A DNA stretch of 64,000 nt from the NCBI RefSeq assembly GCF_003862475.1, contig NZ_RRCO01000001.1, positions 248,001 through 312,000 on the forward strand. The letters are read 5' to 3'. The position numbers were made by a program, and so were the translations under genes. This stretch comes from Lachnoanaerobaculum gingivalis (GTDB taxonomy: Bacteria; Bacillota; Clostridia; Lachnospirales; Lachnospiraceae). Below, one piece after another: positions 18,855-27,189 of this stretch; the first letter of the stretch is position 1, and each line of letters opens with the position of its first letter. The notes below the pieces were generated by a model, which saw nothing but the letters and a program-made list of their open reading frames with translations, was not told the origin of the DNA and searched no databases.

Positions 18855-19333
18855 GGTGTTATCAGCTGCCTCTCATCTTTTTTCTTTGCAGATAATATTG
18901 TTCCATGGTCTTTATATTTTTTCAGTACAAAATGTGTTGCGGTTGAAAGCACTGAATCCATAGGCGCCAATTTATCAGAGACAAATTGTGCCACTTCTCT
19001 CATTGTTCTTCCTTCAATAAAAACAGTAAAGTCAAATGCTCCACTCATCAAATATATTGCATTTACTTCAGAGAATTGGTAAATTCTTTCAGCAATATTA
19101 TCAAAGCCCATACCCTTTTGAGGTGTAACTCTTACTTCAATAAGTGCATTCACCTTTTCATTGGCTGTTTTTTCCCAATTGATCAATGTATGATAACCGC
19201 ATATCACACCTTCTTTTTCCATATCGGAAATCTCATTTGCAACGGCCGCCTCATCTTCACCAAGTAAAATAGCCAACTCCGCAATATCAATTCTGGAATT
19301 TTTTTCAATTACCGATAATATCTTCTCTCTCAT
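18851..19333 (-). CDS. Lrp/AsnC-family transcriptional regulator
   Basis: 160 residues with an N-terminal winged helix-turn-helix (about 1-50, IDIAELAILLGEDEAAVANEI) and a C-terminal RAM/AsnC ligand domain (about 65-140) with the VTPQKGMGFDNIAERI and GAFDFTVFIEGRTM stretches. Members of the family bind amino acids and control nearby genes. It is co-transcribed with the downstream aminotransferase and overlaps the upstream AIR-synthase-like gene by 29 bases. Likely target: its own operon (inference). Confidence 0.9.
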   Translation of the reverse strand: MREKILSVIEKNSRIDIAELAILLGEDEAAVANEISDMEKEGVICGYHTLINWEKTANEKVNALIEVRVTPQKGMGFDNIAERIYQFSEVNAIYLMSGAFDFTVFIEGRTMREVAQFVSDKLAPMDSVLSTATHFVLKKYKDHGTILSAKKKDERQLITP

Positions 19334-19907
19334 CTTTTATCACCTTAAAAATTTCATCCTGCAAAGGCCTGTTCACATATTCTACAGTTTCCTTATCTGT
19401 TATCACTTTATCAAGGCTGTCTGTAAGACAACCTATTACCTGTGCAGTAATCCCTCTTTCCTCCAAGTATTTACAGGCAGATATAGCGTCCTCACTCAGA
19501 ACTATCTTGCCTTCGCTTAAAAGTCTATATATATTTATTCCGAAATATTCACAAATCTCAATACAAATCTGTATTGTACTTATTTTTTTTATTTCTATCT
19601 CAAATCCGCAGCCACGAGACTTTGCCAAATTATATAATACCTTTAGGATTCCACCTTCTGAAACATCCAACGTTTCCCCATTGACCTCTGAAAATATACT
19701 GTTTATATCTACAGGGGCACATTCAGGTCTATCATTATTTATGGGAGATAAATATCTCCCATAATAACTGTTTTCTTTAACATGCTTTTCTATGCTCTCT
19801 ATATATACTTTATTAAAATACCTGTCTAAATCTTCACGGTATTTTTTTGCCAATATTAAAGAGCCCTTAAGTCCGGCATATCCGCAAAAAATTATATATT
19901 TTTTCAT
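19305..19907 (-). CDS. AIR-synthase-related (PurM/HypE C-terminal domain) protein
   Basis: 200 residues. The stretch DVSEGGILKVLYNLAKSRG (about 81-99) and GINIYRLLSEGKIVLS resemble the C-terminal half of PurM/HypE/ThiL-type ATP-binding proteins, but the N-terminal ATP-binding half of those enzymes is missing; residues 1-75 are different. Such stand-alone 'AIR synthase-related' proteins are known in Clostridia and have no assigned role. It starts directly at the stop of the VanW gene (1-base overlap), so both lie in one unit. Confidence in the fold is moderate; function unknown. Confidence 0.65.
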   Translation of the reverse strand: MKKYIIFCGYAGLKGSLILAKKYREDLDRYFNKVYIESIEKHVKENSYYGRYLSPINNDRPECAPVDINSIFSEVNGETLDVSEGGILKVLYNLAKSRGCGFEIEIKKISTIQICIEICEYFGINIYRLLSEGKIVLSEDAISACKYLEERGITAQVIGCLTDSLDKVITDKETVEYVNRPLQDEIFKVIKDEREDIIGN

Positions 19908-21529
19908 TACTGTCCTGCATTGATGTTCGGATCAAAACCCGGACCCTGACTAACATCAACAGAATTATCTGCAGGTCCGTTATCTGCAGGAGCATCATTT
20001 GCAGTCTCTCCACCACCTTCAGTATTTTCTACAGGTGCAGCTGTAGGAGCGGGAGCATCCACTCTGGTACCTCTGATATAAATATCATCAGCCATTCTGT
20101 AAGTATCACTTGATACCAATTCTCTGCTTACCTCAACTCCGTTTTCCTTTACAACTTTCCAAAGTTTTGAAGTTCTTCCCTTATGTCCATCAGATTCCTT
20201 TCTGACATATCCTACAGGCTTTGAAGGATCATCTTTATAAGTCTTTCCCTTAGGTGTTTCATTGATTACTTCAGAAACAAATTCAATAGTTCTATTTGCG
20301 GATCTGTCTTCCTTACCCCAAATAGTGAATGTAACATTTCTTCCGGATGTCACAGCTTCTACATATATAGGAGTACTTCTGTTGTTTGTAACCTTTATAT
20401 CCTTATAATCTCCGGCAATTGCAGCATCACCGCTTGGCTGTACATAACCTACTATCATTGAGTGATTTTTTCTCTCTGTTATTTTCACTTCAGCTCTCAG
20501 CGCAGCCTGATATAATGTTGTTGCAATCTGACAAGCGCCTCCGCCTACACTGTCTACAACCAATCCGTTTTGATAAGCCTTTGCCATCTTATATCCGTTT
20601 TTGATTGTGAAAGGTTGCATTCTTTCATAACCCGATATTGTTTCACCCGGCATCAAAAGCACACCGTCCATCTTCTGGGTTCCGACAGCAATATTTGTGG
20701 CCCTCTCAGATGTGGAAGATGAATAGTTTGTTGTAAATGTACCAAGCACATCCTTTATATCTTTCAAATCCTCGGCCTTAACTGTTGCTTCCTGCTTAGT
20801 AACCTGTGCTTCTATTGTCTCTTCTCCGGTTTTAAGTATTGCTTCCTTAAGCTTGTCTACAGTAGATTCCTTATCTATTGCATATCCGTCATGTTCAGGT
20901 GTTATCTCAAATGCACCGTTGACTCTTTTTATAGTTGCATTAACAGGTGCATTCGGATTCTTACTGTTGGCTCTATTAAAAAATGAATTTAAAGCTTCTT
21001 CATTAAATTCTATATCCGGAGTAATGCTTTCAGGATTTTCTATAAGACCTGCACTTTTTGCAAATCGTTCAATCATATTTCCTGATGTATACTTACCGGC
21101 TTCAGACAGTATATACTCTTTATTTTCTATGCTTGCACCAAGATCTGAAAAGCTGCTCTCTATCTGCTCTCCGTTTACAGATAATATAAACTTCTTCTCA
21201 TCAAGCTTATTCTGAAGTTTTTCCAAAGCTTCATTAAGTGCAGTCATTGTCTTAACACTGTCATCCAATCCGCTTACACTGAATCCTTCAGGCAGTCTTC
21301 TCTCGGCTTTTGTTCCTTCCTCTTCAGTTACAGCCTCCTGTGTGCTCTCCTGTTCTTTGGTTGTCTCCTCTTCTTTAGCATCACTGTCTGTAGATTTTTT
21401 ATCGTCAGCTTTTGCCTCCTGCTTTTCCGCCCTGACTTCAAAACTTCCCGCTCTACTACCCATTCCAAATCCTGCAACAGCCATAAACACAGCCATTGCT
21501 GCAGTTATATTTCCTATATTCTTCTTCAA
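19907..21529 (-). CDS. VanW-family exported protein
   Basis: 540 residues with a signal peptide or anchor (about 5-30), a Glu/Lys/Thr-rich linker (32-80), a putative peptidoglycan-binding-like domain duplicated around 85-260, and a VanW domain (about 270-415) with MPGETISGYERMQPF and VGGGACQIATTLYQAALRA. The C-terminal 60 residues are Pro/Asn/Ala-rich. VanW-domain proteins occur in vancomycin clusters and widely in Clostridia, probably acting at the cell wall; their biochemistry is unclear. The start is a TTG at 21529 with AAGGG just upstream. A 32-codon hydrophobic peptide gene precedes it by 30 bases. Confidence 0.88.
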   Translation of the reverse strand: MKKNIGNITAAMAVFMAVAGFGMGSRAGSFEVRAEKQEAKADDKKSTDSDAKEEETTKEQESTQEAVTEEEGTKAERRLPEGFSVSGLDDSVKTMTALNEALEKLQNKLDEKKFILSVNGEQIESSFSDLGASIENKEYILSEAGKYTSGNMIERFAKSAGLIENPESITPDIEFNEEALNSFFNRANSKNPNAPVNATIKRVNGAFEITPEHDGYAIDKESTVDKLKEAILKTGEETIEAQVTKQEATVKAEDLKDIKDVLGTFTTNYSSSTSERATNIAVGTQKMDGVLLMPGETISGYERMQPFTIKNGYKMAKAYQNGLVVDSVGGGACQIATTLYQAALRAEVKITERKNHSMIVGYVQPSGDAAIAGDYKDIKVTNNRSTPIYVEAVTSGRNVTFTIWGKEDRSANRTIEFVSEVINETPKGKTYKDDPSKPVGYVRKESDGHKGRTSKLWKVVKENGVEVSRELVSSDTYRMADDIYIRGTRVDAPAPTAAPVENTEGGGETANDAPADNGPADNSVDVSQGPGFDPNINAGQ

Positions 21530-21559
21530 CTTTCCCTTGTCCTCTCTAGACCGGCATAC

Positions 21560-21658
21560 CTATATTGACAATGCTGACACTACTACAGGTACCACCATAG
21601 CCAGAACTAAAATTGTAACTATTACTATTGATATAATCTGTCTTTTCTTATTCTTCAT
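21560..21658 (-). CDS. 32-residue hydrophobic membrane peptide upstream of vanW-like gene
   Basis: A short frame too small for most gene callers: a basic start MKNKKRQ followed by about 24 hydrophobic residues rich in Ile and Val, ending SALSI. It has a good ribosome binding site, AAAGAGG, 6 bases before the ATG at 21658. It looks like a single-pass membrane peptide. It may be a regulatory leader or a small membrane protein in the VanW unit. No homologue recognised with certainty. Confidence 0.6.
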   Translation of the reverse strand: MKNKKRQIISIVIVTILVLAMVVPVVVSALSI

Positions 21659-21753
21659 ATAAACCTCTTTTCTTTATGGGATAAACTATACTTGTATGAT
21701 TTTAGTGAAATGTTTTCAGTCTACAGAATGCAGACTTTAATATTTGCGCTTTA

Positions 21754-22458
21754 TCAGGTAAAATACATGCTTCCTGATTTTATTTTATCCATCATCCTTT
21801 TAGCTTCGGATTCTGAAAGCAAGTCAATATTTACCTTGCATCCAATTCTATGACAGTTTAGTAATTTCTGCAAGTCCTCTTTTGTTCTTTTTCTGATCGG
21901 AACGAATTTTTTTATCTTAACTTTCATAGATTCTGAGCTTATTTCAAGAGTTTTAAAATTTTTTATAATCTCCTGAAATAAAACATGAGTATAGAATGCA
22001 TCACTGAATGCTCTGTGAGAGTTTTTTCTTTCAATACCGAAATAACTGCATGCATCAGTAAGATTTTTTCTCACATTCTCAGGAAGTACCTTCTTACATA
22101 ATTTATATGTATCAATACCTCTTTTCTCAAATTCCAAGCCTACTCTGTTTGCTTCTTTCTTTACAAAGCTGTAATCAAAAATTGTGTTATGTCCAAGTAG
22201 AACATAGTCTTCACAAAAGTCCACTATATGATTTATAACCTCATATATTCTTTTTGCATTTCTAAGCTCGTTTTCACTTATTTTTGTCAATTCAAGTATT
22301 TTGTCATCCACCTGCATATCCGGGTTTATAACACAGGAGAAAGTATCAATTATATGTGAATCTTTCACTTTTAAAAGTCCCACTTCAATTATCTTATCTT
22401 TTGACAACCTTATTCCGGTAGTTTCAAGGTCAATAGCTATATAATCGGAAATCATCAT
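21754..22458 (-). CDS. DnaQ-like 3'-5' exonuclease
   Basis: DEDDh exonuclease of about 234 residues. Exo I is AIDLETTG near residue 8; Exo II is GHNTIFDYSF near 90; Exo III is SHRAFSDAFYTH near 145-156 (the His and Asp of HxAxxD). The ATG (22456-22458) overlaps the nth stop as ATGA, so translation is probably coupled and I prefer this to the earlier in-frame start at 22494. It resembles the epsilon proofreading subunit or PolC-type exonuclease domain, but stands alone here. A DNA repair role with nth is plausible. Confidence 0.85.
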   Translation of the reverse strand: MMISDYIAIDLETTGIRLSKDKIIEVGLLKVKDSHIIDTFSCVINPDMQVDDKILELTKISENELRNAKRIYEVINHIVDFCEDYVLLGHNTIFDYSFVKKEANRVGLEFEKRGIDTYKLCKKVLPENVRKNLTDACSYFGIERKNSHRAFSDAFYTHVLFQEIIKNFKTLEISSESMKVKIKKFVPIRKRTKEDLQKLLNCHRIGCKVNIDLLSESEAKRMMDKIKSGSMYFT

Positions 22459-23084
22459 ACTTTGGCACTCGGACAGTCGTCTCTTAAAAAACAAATATCA
22501 CATTTTTCTCTTCTTGCAATACATATGGTCCTGCCGAGAGTTATCAAGTCCGTATTCCAGACTATCCAATGATCTTTTGGAAGTATCTCCATAAGTTCAA
22601 ACTCTATTTTTACCGGATCGTCACTTTCGGTAAACCCTAGTTTTTTTGTAATCCTTTTTACATGTGTATCTACCACTATACTTGGCAGATCAAATATATT
22701 TCCTCTGATTACATTTGCAGTCTTTCTGCCCACTCCCGGAAGAGTTAAAAGGTCATCAAGATTGCTTGGCACCTCTCCCCCAAAGTCAGTCAAAAGCTTT
22801 CTTGCACAGGCAATCAAATTTTTAGCTTTATTATGATAAAAACCTATGGAATGTATATCTTTCTCCATTTCAGACAAATCTGCATTGGCAAACTTCTCCA
22901 GACTGTCATATTTTTTGTACAAATCTCTTGTCACCATATTTACTCTGGCATCGGTACATTGAGCACTGAGTATGGTGGCAAACAGAAGTTGCCACGGAGT
23001 ATTATACTCCAAATAAATTATTTTTTCCGTACCATATGTTTCATCTAATTTTTTTAAGATTCTTTCAAGTCTTTTATCAATCAT
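22455..23084 (-). CDS. nth: Endonuclease III
   Basis: Base-excision repair glycosylase/AP lyase for oxidised pyrimidines. The helix-hairpin-helix LPGVGRKTANVI has the catalytic lysine (GRKTA) near residue 118, and the catalytic Asp lies in VVDTHVKRI near 136. The C-terminal iron-sulphur cluster has C-x6-C-x2-C-x5-C (CIARREKCDICFLRDDC). Length 209 is typical. It overlaps dCMP deaminase by 4 bases and the exonuclease by 4 bases. Confidence 0.96.
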   Translation of the reverse strand: MIDKRLERILKKLDETYGTEKIIYLEYNTPWQLLFATILSAQCTDARVNMVTRDLYKKYDSLEKFANADLSEMEKDIHSIGFYHNKAKNLIACARKLLTDFGGEVPSNLDDLLTLPGVGRKTANVIRGNIFDLPSIVVDTHVKRITKKLGFTESDDPVKIEFELMEILPKDHWIVWNTDLITLGRTICIARREKCDICFLRDDCPSAKV

Positions 23085-23575
23085 ACCGTTATCTCTATTT
23101 TTCTTCCGCTTGGCTGATATTCATAATATCTTACGCCTGCCGCATTCAACATTCTTTTACTGGCTCTTACAGAAGGACTTGAGGCATATTTATCCTCCTC
23201 ATATATTATAGTCTTTATACCCGCCTGAATTATTGCCTTTGCACATTCATTACATGGGAATAGAGTCACATATATTTTACTCCCCTCTAAAGAACCTCCT
23301 CTGTAGTTTAATATTGCATTCAATTCACTATGTGTGGAATACAGATACTTTGCATTATAAGGATCTGTAAGCTCAAATTCCTTTCCCCATGGAAAATCTT
23401 CATCAGAACAGCCTCTCGGAAACCCGTTGTATCCCATAGACAGTATCTTATTATCCTCACTTACTATACAGGCACCTACCTGAGTGTTCGGATCCTTTGA
23501 CCTTCTTGCACTGAGCTTTGCAACACCTATAAAATACTCATCCCAATTTATATAATCTTCTCTCTTTTCGCTCAT
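23081..23575 (-). CDS. dCMP deaminase
   Basis: Zinc-dependent deaminase that makes dUMP for dTMP synthesis. Motifs are STHSELNAI (about residues 87-95, HxE zinc and proton shuttle) and PCNECAKAI (about 112-120, PCxxC zinc). The N-terminus LSARRSKDPNTQVGACIV is characteristic of the dCMP deaminase/ComEB family. The 164-residue length is right for a stand-alone deaminase. It lies between sua5 and nth in a tightly packed unit. Confidence 0.93.
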   Translation of the reverse strand: MSEKREDYINWDEYFIGVAKLSARRSKDPNTQVGACIVSEDNKILSMGYNGFPRGCSDEDFPWGKEFELTDPYNAKYLYSTHSELNAILNYRGGSLEGSKIYVTLFPCNECAKAIIQAGIKTIIYEEDKYASSPSVRASKRMLNAAGVRYYEYQPSGRKIEITV

Positions 23576-23582
23576 AATCCAC

Positions 23583-24680
23583 CTATAAATCTATTATATT
23601 AAATCCCGCGGCTTTTTTTAGTCTGTTCATTACCGCTCTTCCGATACCGCTCTCATCAAATGACTCGGATATTATATTCTTTACTCCAAGTTCATCACAT
23701 TTTCTCAGCACGTCAAAGAGATTATGGGCAATACTGCTCATATCTTTTGAACTTCCAAGGCTTAAAAGCTTCACATTATCTTTTTTATTTTCTTTAATAA
23801 ATGATAAAAAATCACTTTTATGTTCATCCACAGTAAGTATCGCCATATCAAGTTCCGATTCTATTATCTGTGATTTCAGATAATTTGATACTTCCCGTTC
23901 TTTGCCTCTTATTATCTTCATATCAGCCATCGGAGCATAATGCTTATATTTCATTCCCGGCGCCTTAGGAGCCGCTCCTGTTGATAAAAGATGCTCAATT
24001 GCGGGGTCTATATTTACATTGCCGCATACTTCCCTAAGCATTTCAAGAGTAATTGCACCGGGCCTTAATAATGTCGGAGTCTGCTCAGTCAAATCCACTA
24101 TTGTGGACTCCACACCTATTCCGACTTCACCACCATCTATTATCATCTCTATCTTTGAATTCATATCTTCAAATACATGAGAAGCTTTTGTCGGAGAAGG
24201 TCTGCCTGAAGTATTTGCACTTGGTGCGGCTATCGGCACTCCCGAAACTTCTATCAATGCCCTTGCAATATCACTCTCAGGAAGCCTTATCGCAACCGTA
24301 TCAAGACCTCCGCTTGTAGCATCCGGTATAATGCTCTTCTTTTTTAATACCACAGTCATAGGTCCGGGCCAAAACTTATTTGCCAGAGTATAAAATAACT
24401 CCGGTATATCATTTGCAATATCTTTTACATCTTCCGTTTTTGAAATATGCACTATCAACGGATTATCGCTCGGTCTGCCCTTTGCCGCATAGATCTTTTT
24501 TGCAGCCTCAGGCATCAGAGCATTTGCGCCCAGTCCGTACACCGTTTCTGTCGGAAACGCCACCAGACCTCCGTTTTTTATTATAATTGCGGCCTCTTTA
24601 ATATCTCCGTCTCTATATAATTCATTAATATCTTTTTTATCTATCTTTTTTACAATAGTTTCTTTTATTTCCTGCTCCAA
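23583..24680 (-). CDS. Threonylcarbamoyl-AMP synthase (Sua5/YwlC type)
   Basis: Makes threonylcarbamoyl-AMP for t6A37 in tRNAs reading ANN codons. The N-terminal YrdC domain (about residues 25-210) contains KNGGLVAFPTETVYGLGANA and the late KxR-SxN type motif VPIAAPSANTSGRPSPT. The C-terminal Sua5 domain (about 240-360) makes this the long, 365-residue form. It is 2 bases upstream of the dCMP deaminase gap and 0 bases from the exonuclease gene before it. Symbols sua5, ywlC and tsaC are used; I leave it open. Confidence 0.94.
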   Translation of the reverse strand: MEQEIKETIVKKIDKKDINELYRDGDIKEAAIIIKNGGLVAFPTETVYGLGANALMPEAAKKIYAAKGRPSDNPLIVHISKTEDVKDIANDIPELFYTLANKFWPGPMTVVLKKKSIIPDATSGGLDTVAIRLPESDIARALIEVSGVPIAAPSANTSGRPSPTKASHVFEDMNSKIEMIIDGGEVGIGVESTIVDLTEQTPTLLRPGAITLEMLREVCGNVNIDPAIEHLLSTGAAPKAPGMKYKHYAPMADMKIIRGKEREVSNYLKSQIIESELDMAILTVDEHKSDFLSFIKENKKDNVKLLSLGSSKDMSSIAHNLFDVLRKCDELGVKNIISESFDESGIGRAVMNRLKKAAGFNIIDL

Positions 24681-25676
24681 TTATACCTCTTCCGAATCTT
24701 TTAAAAACCTTCTTTTGCTCTTAATCAATTTCTTTTGCTTACTCTCTTCGTACTTTTCTCTGATTTCTTCAAAGGTTGCCGTATCTACAACCTTTGTAGT
24801 CTTTATTACATAGTATCCGTCATCATTTTTTCTTACTCTTATTTTCCCCTTAACAATACCATGTTCAGGGCAGATTCCTATACAGTAGTAATTTCTCTGA
24901 TTTGTTGAAAACCATTTTATTTTTTTCTTTAGCATTCTGTTGCATCTGTCACAAATAAGATCTGAATTATGCTTATCCGCTATCGCCTCTTCTTTTGTAG
25001 GAAAAAAAGTGGATACAAACTTTGAATATCCCGAAAAATGCAAATATATTTCCTCTTCACTGCTTCTCGGTACACGATAATAGTCGAGTGAATAATATTC
25101 ACTTACAGGTCCGAAATCCATATTTTGCATTACTTTGGCTGTATATAAGGCATCATCTAAAGCATGATGAAAAGGTCTGTTATTCTCAATATTAAGCATA
25201 TTTACAGCTCTTTCAAGAGGTATCCTATCCTGTTCTCCGTTAGGATATCTTATATTAAAAAGCTTTTGAATATCATAGTAAAACAAAGGATACTCAAATT
25301 TATTTTCCACATTGTAAAATTTCATGTTTCTTTGAAGTTCCACCAAATCGAGATTTCCCCATGTACAAAGTATGGTCTTTTTTCTCTTATTGTCAAGCTC
25401 ACAAAATTCAAAGAAATCCTTTATAGCTTCTGTAAAAGGAACTCCTTTTTTTTTCAACTCTCCGATACCTATCTGTACCACCTCATGCACTTTAAAATGC
25501 ATCTTTTTATAAACTGTAGGCTTTATTACTCTATGAAATTCATCGACTTTTTTGAGTTTTGAATCAAGCTTTATGGCTCCTATTTCTATTATTTCAAAGG
25601 GAAGATCTTTATTGCTGTATTCTCTGCCGTTAGGACTTTGGTTCCATTCCAAATCCAGCACTATATAACTATCCAT
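24681..25676 (-). CDS. DEDDh exonuclease with C-terminal zinc-ribbon-like region
   Basis: About 331 residues. Exo I is YIVLDLEWNQ at residues 4-13, Exo II CTWGNLDLVELQRN near 103, Exo III HHALDDALYTAKV near 172. The C-terminal part has CDRCNRM and CIGIC, which could hold a zinc ribbon. I place the start at 25676 (MDSYIVLDLEW) because the upstream in-frame ATG falls inside the terminator of the preceding operon. It resembles the KapD/ERI-1-like sporulation-inhibitor exonucleases, but no specific role is shown. Co-transcribed with sua5. Confidence 0.85.
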   Translation of the reverse strand: MDSYIVLDLEWNQSPNGREYSNKDLPFEIIEIGAIKLDSKLKKVDEFHRVIKPTVYKKMHFKVHEVVQIGIGELKKKGVPFTEAIKDFFEFCELDNKRKKTILCTWGNLDLVELQRNMKFYNVENKFEYPLFYYDIQKLFNIRYPNGEQDRIPLERAVNMLNIENNRPFHHALDDALYTAKVMQNMDFGPVSEYYSLDYYRVPRSSEEEIYLHFSGYSKFVSTFFPTKEEAIADKHNSDLICDRCNRMLKKKIKWFSTNQRNYYCIGICPEHGIVKGKIRVRKNDDGYYVIKTTKVVDTATFEEIREKYEESKQKKLIKSKRRFLKDSEEV

Positions 25677-25691
25677 ATCCACCTTTCCAAA

Positions 25692-25715
25692 AAAGCACAT
25701 CCGAAGATGTGCTTT
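25692..25715 (-). terminator. Terminator of the scf-secDF-tgt-yajC unit
   Basis: Stem AAAGCACATC / GATGTGCTTT with a tight UUCG loop on the transcribed minus strand, followed by a T-rich stretch, 15 bases after the yajC stop. Confidence 0.9.
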
Positions 25716-25729
25716 AATTTTGTCTTATT

Positions 25730-26038
25730 TTATAATGTCATCTTTTCGTTCTTTACAATGGCATCTTTTCTCATCGGAATACGGCAATTTTTATTGTTTC
25801 CAAACTCCACTATTACAGTATCATCTGTAATATCAATCAACACACCATAAAATCCTGATGCAGTCTCTACCGTATCGCCAACTTCCAAACTTGCAAAAAG
25901 CTCAGCCTGCTTAGCTTTTTCTTTTTTATTAGGTCTATAGGCCATAAAATAAAATATAGCTCCTATAAACACTACATACATTGCAATCGCACCTACTCCA
26001 AAACCACCACCTGCATTCGCAGTTGCCAAAATATTCAT
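25730..26038 (-). CDS. yajC: Preprotein translocase subunit YajC
   Basis: Small membrane protein that associates with SecDF. After MNILATANAGGGFG comes one membrane segment (about 15-33), the family motif YRPNKKEKAKQ, and a C-terminal domain with VGDTVETASGFYGVLIDI. The start at 26038 is chosen because AGGAGG precedes it by 3 bases; the reading from 26062 would overlap the tgt end. It is last in the unit, next to tgt and secDF, the common arrangement in Clostridia. Confidence 0.93.
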   Translation of the reverse strand: MNILATANAGGGFGVGAIAMYVVFIGAIFYFMAYRPNKKEKAKQAELFASLEVGDTVETASGFYGVLIDITDDTVIVEFGNNKNCRIPMRKDAIVKNEKMTL

Positions 26039-26045
26039 AGTCCTC

Positions 26046-27182
26046 CTATTTAGAACCTTCAAGCATAGTTCTTATTTTGTTATTTTTATATTCTGTATAT
26101 CTATTTTCGCGTATAGCTGTGCGAATCTCACTCATCATTGTATTATAGAAATATAAATTGTGCAATACACAAAGACGCATACCAAGCATTTCATTTGCTT
26201 TAAGCAAATGTCTGATATAGCCCCTTGAATATGATCTACAGGCCGGACAGTTACATCCCTCTTCTATAGGTCTTTTATCAAGCTCATATTTCTTGTTGAA
26301 AAGGTTCAGCTTTCCACAGTTTGTGTATACATGTCCATGTCTGCCGTTTCTGCTCGGATATACACAGTCAAAGAAATCCACTCCCCTGTCTACCGCTTCA
26401 AGAATATTTATAGGGGTACCTACACCCATAAGATATGTAGGCTTATCCTTTGGCAGATGTTCAACCGTTACATCAAGTATATGGTACATCTCCTCATGGC
26501 TCTCACCGACAGCCAGACCTCCTATTGCATATCCGTCAAGATTCATCTCGCTTATTGCTTTTGCATGTGAGATTCTGATATCATCAATAATTCCGCCTTG
26601 GTTTATACCAAAGAGCAACTGCTCTTTATTTATGGTATCCTCCAATGAATTGAGCCTGTCCATCTCCACCTTACATCTTTGCAGCCATCTGGTAGTACGT
26701 GCAACAGATTCCTCTATGTATTTTCTCTCTGCAAGTGCCGGGGGGCATTCATCAAATGCCATTGCTATTGTAGAGCCTAAATTTGATTGTATTTGCATAC
26801 TCTCTTCAGGTCCCATGAATATCTTTCTTCCGTCAATATGTGAATTGAAAGCTACGCCCTCTTCCTTGATTTTTCTGAGTTTTGCCAGTGAAAACACCTG
26901 AAAACCGCCCGAATCTGTCAGTATCGGTCTGTCCCAGTGCATAAACTCATGTAAGCCTCCAAACTCTTTTATAAGCTTGTCACCTGTTCTTACATGCAGA
27001 TGATAGGTATTTGAGAGTTCAACCTGACAACCTATTTCCTTAAGGTCATCCGTTGAGACAGCACCTTTTATAGCGGCTACAGTGCCGACATTCATAAAAA
27101 GCGGTGTCTCTACGGTACCATGCACTGTTTCCATAGTAGCGCTTTTTGCTCTATTGTCCACAGCCTTTATTTCATATTTCAT
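26046..27182 (-). CDS. tgt: Queuine tRNA-ribosyltransferase
   Basis: Exchanges guanine-34 for preQ1 in tRNAs with GUN anticodons. LTDSGGFQVFSL (about 90-101, nucleophile region), GGLAVGESHEEM (about 226-237), DCVYPSRNGRHG (second catalytic Asp, about 272-283) and the zinc site CNCPAC...H near 316-345 are all present. Length 378 is usual. It sits between secDF and yajC, where queA-tgt-yajC-secDF units often occur; queA is not here. Confidence 0.96.
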   Translation of the reverse strand: MKYEIKAVDNRAKSATMETVHGTVETPLFMNVGTVAAIKGAVSTDDLKEIGCQVELSNTYHLHVRTGDKLIKEFGGLHEFMHWDRPILTDSGGFQVFSLAKLRKIKEEGVAFNSHIDGRKIFMGPEESMQIQSNLGSTIAMAFDECPPALAERKYIEESVARTTRWLQRCKVEMDRLNSLEDTINKEQLLFGINQGGIIDDIRISHAKAISEMNLDGYAIGGLAVGESHEEMYHILDVTVEHLPKDKPTYLMGVGTPINILEAVDRGVDFFDCVYPSRNGRHGHVYTNCGKLNLFNKKYELDKRPIEEGCNCPACRSYSRGYIRHLLKANEMLGMRLCVLHNLYFYNTMMSEIRTAIRENRYTEYKNNKIRTMLEGSK

Positions 27183-27189
27183 AAAATAC

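Noticed and set aside
24681-25700. Earlier start of the DEDDh exonuclease at 25700
   Set aside because: That ATG lies inside the terminator hairpin of the yajC unit; the conserved start MDSYIVLDLEW begins at 25676.
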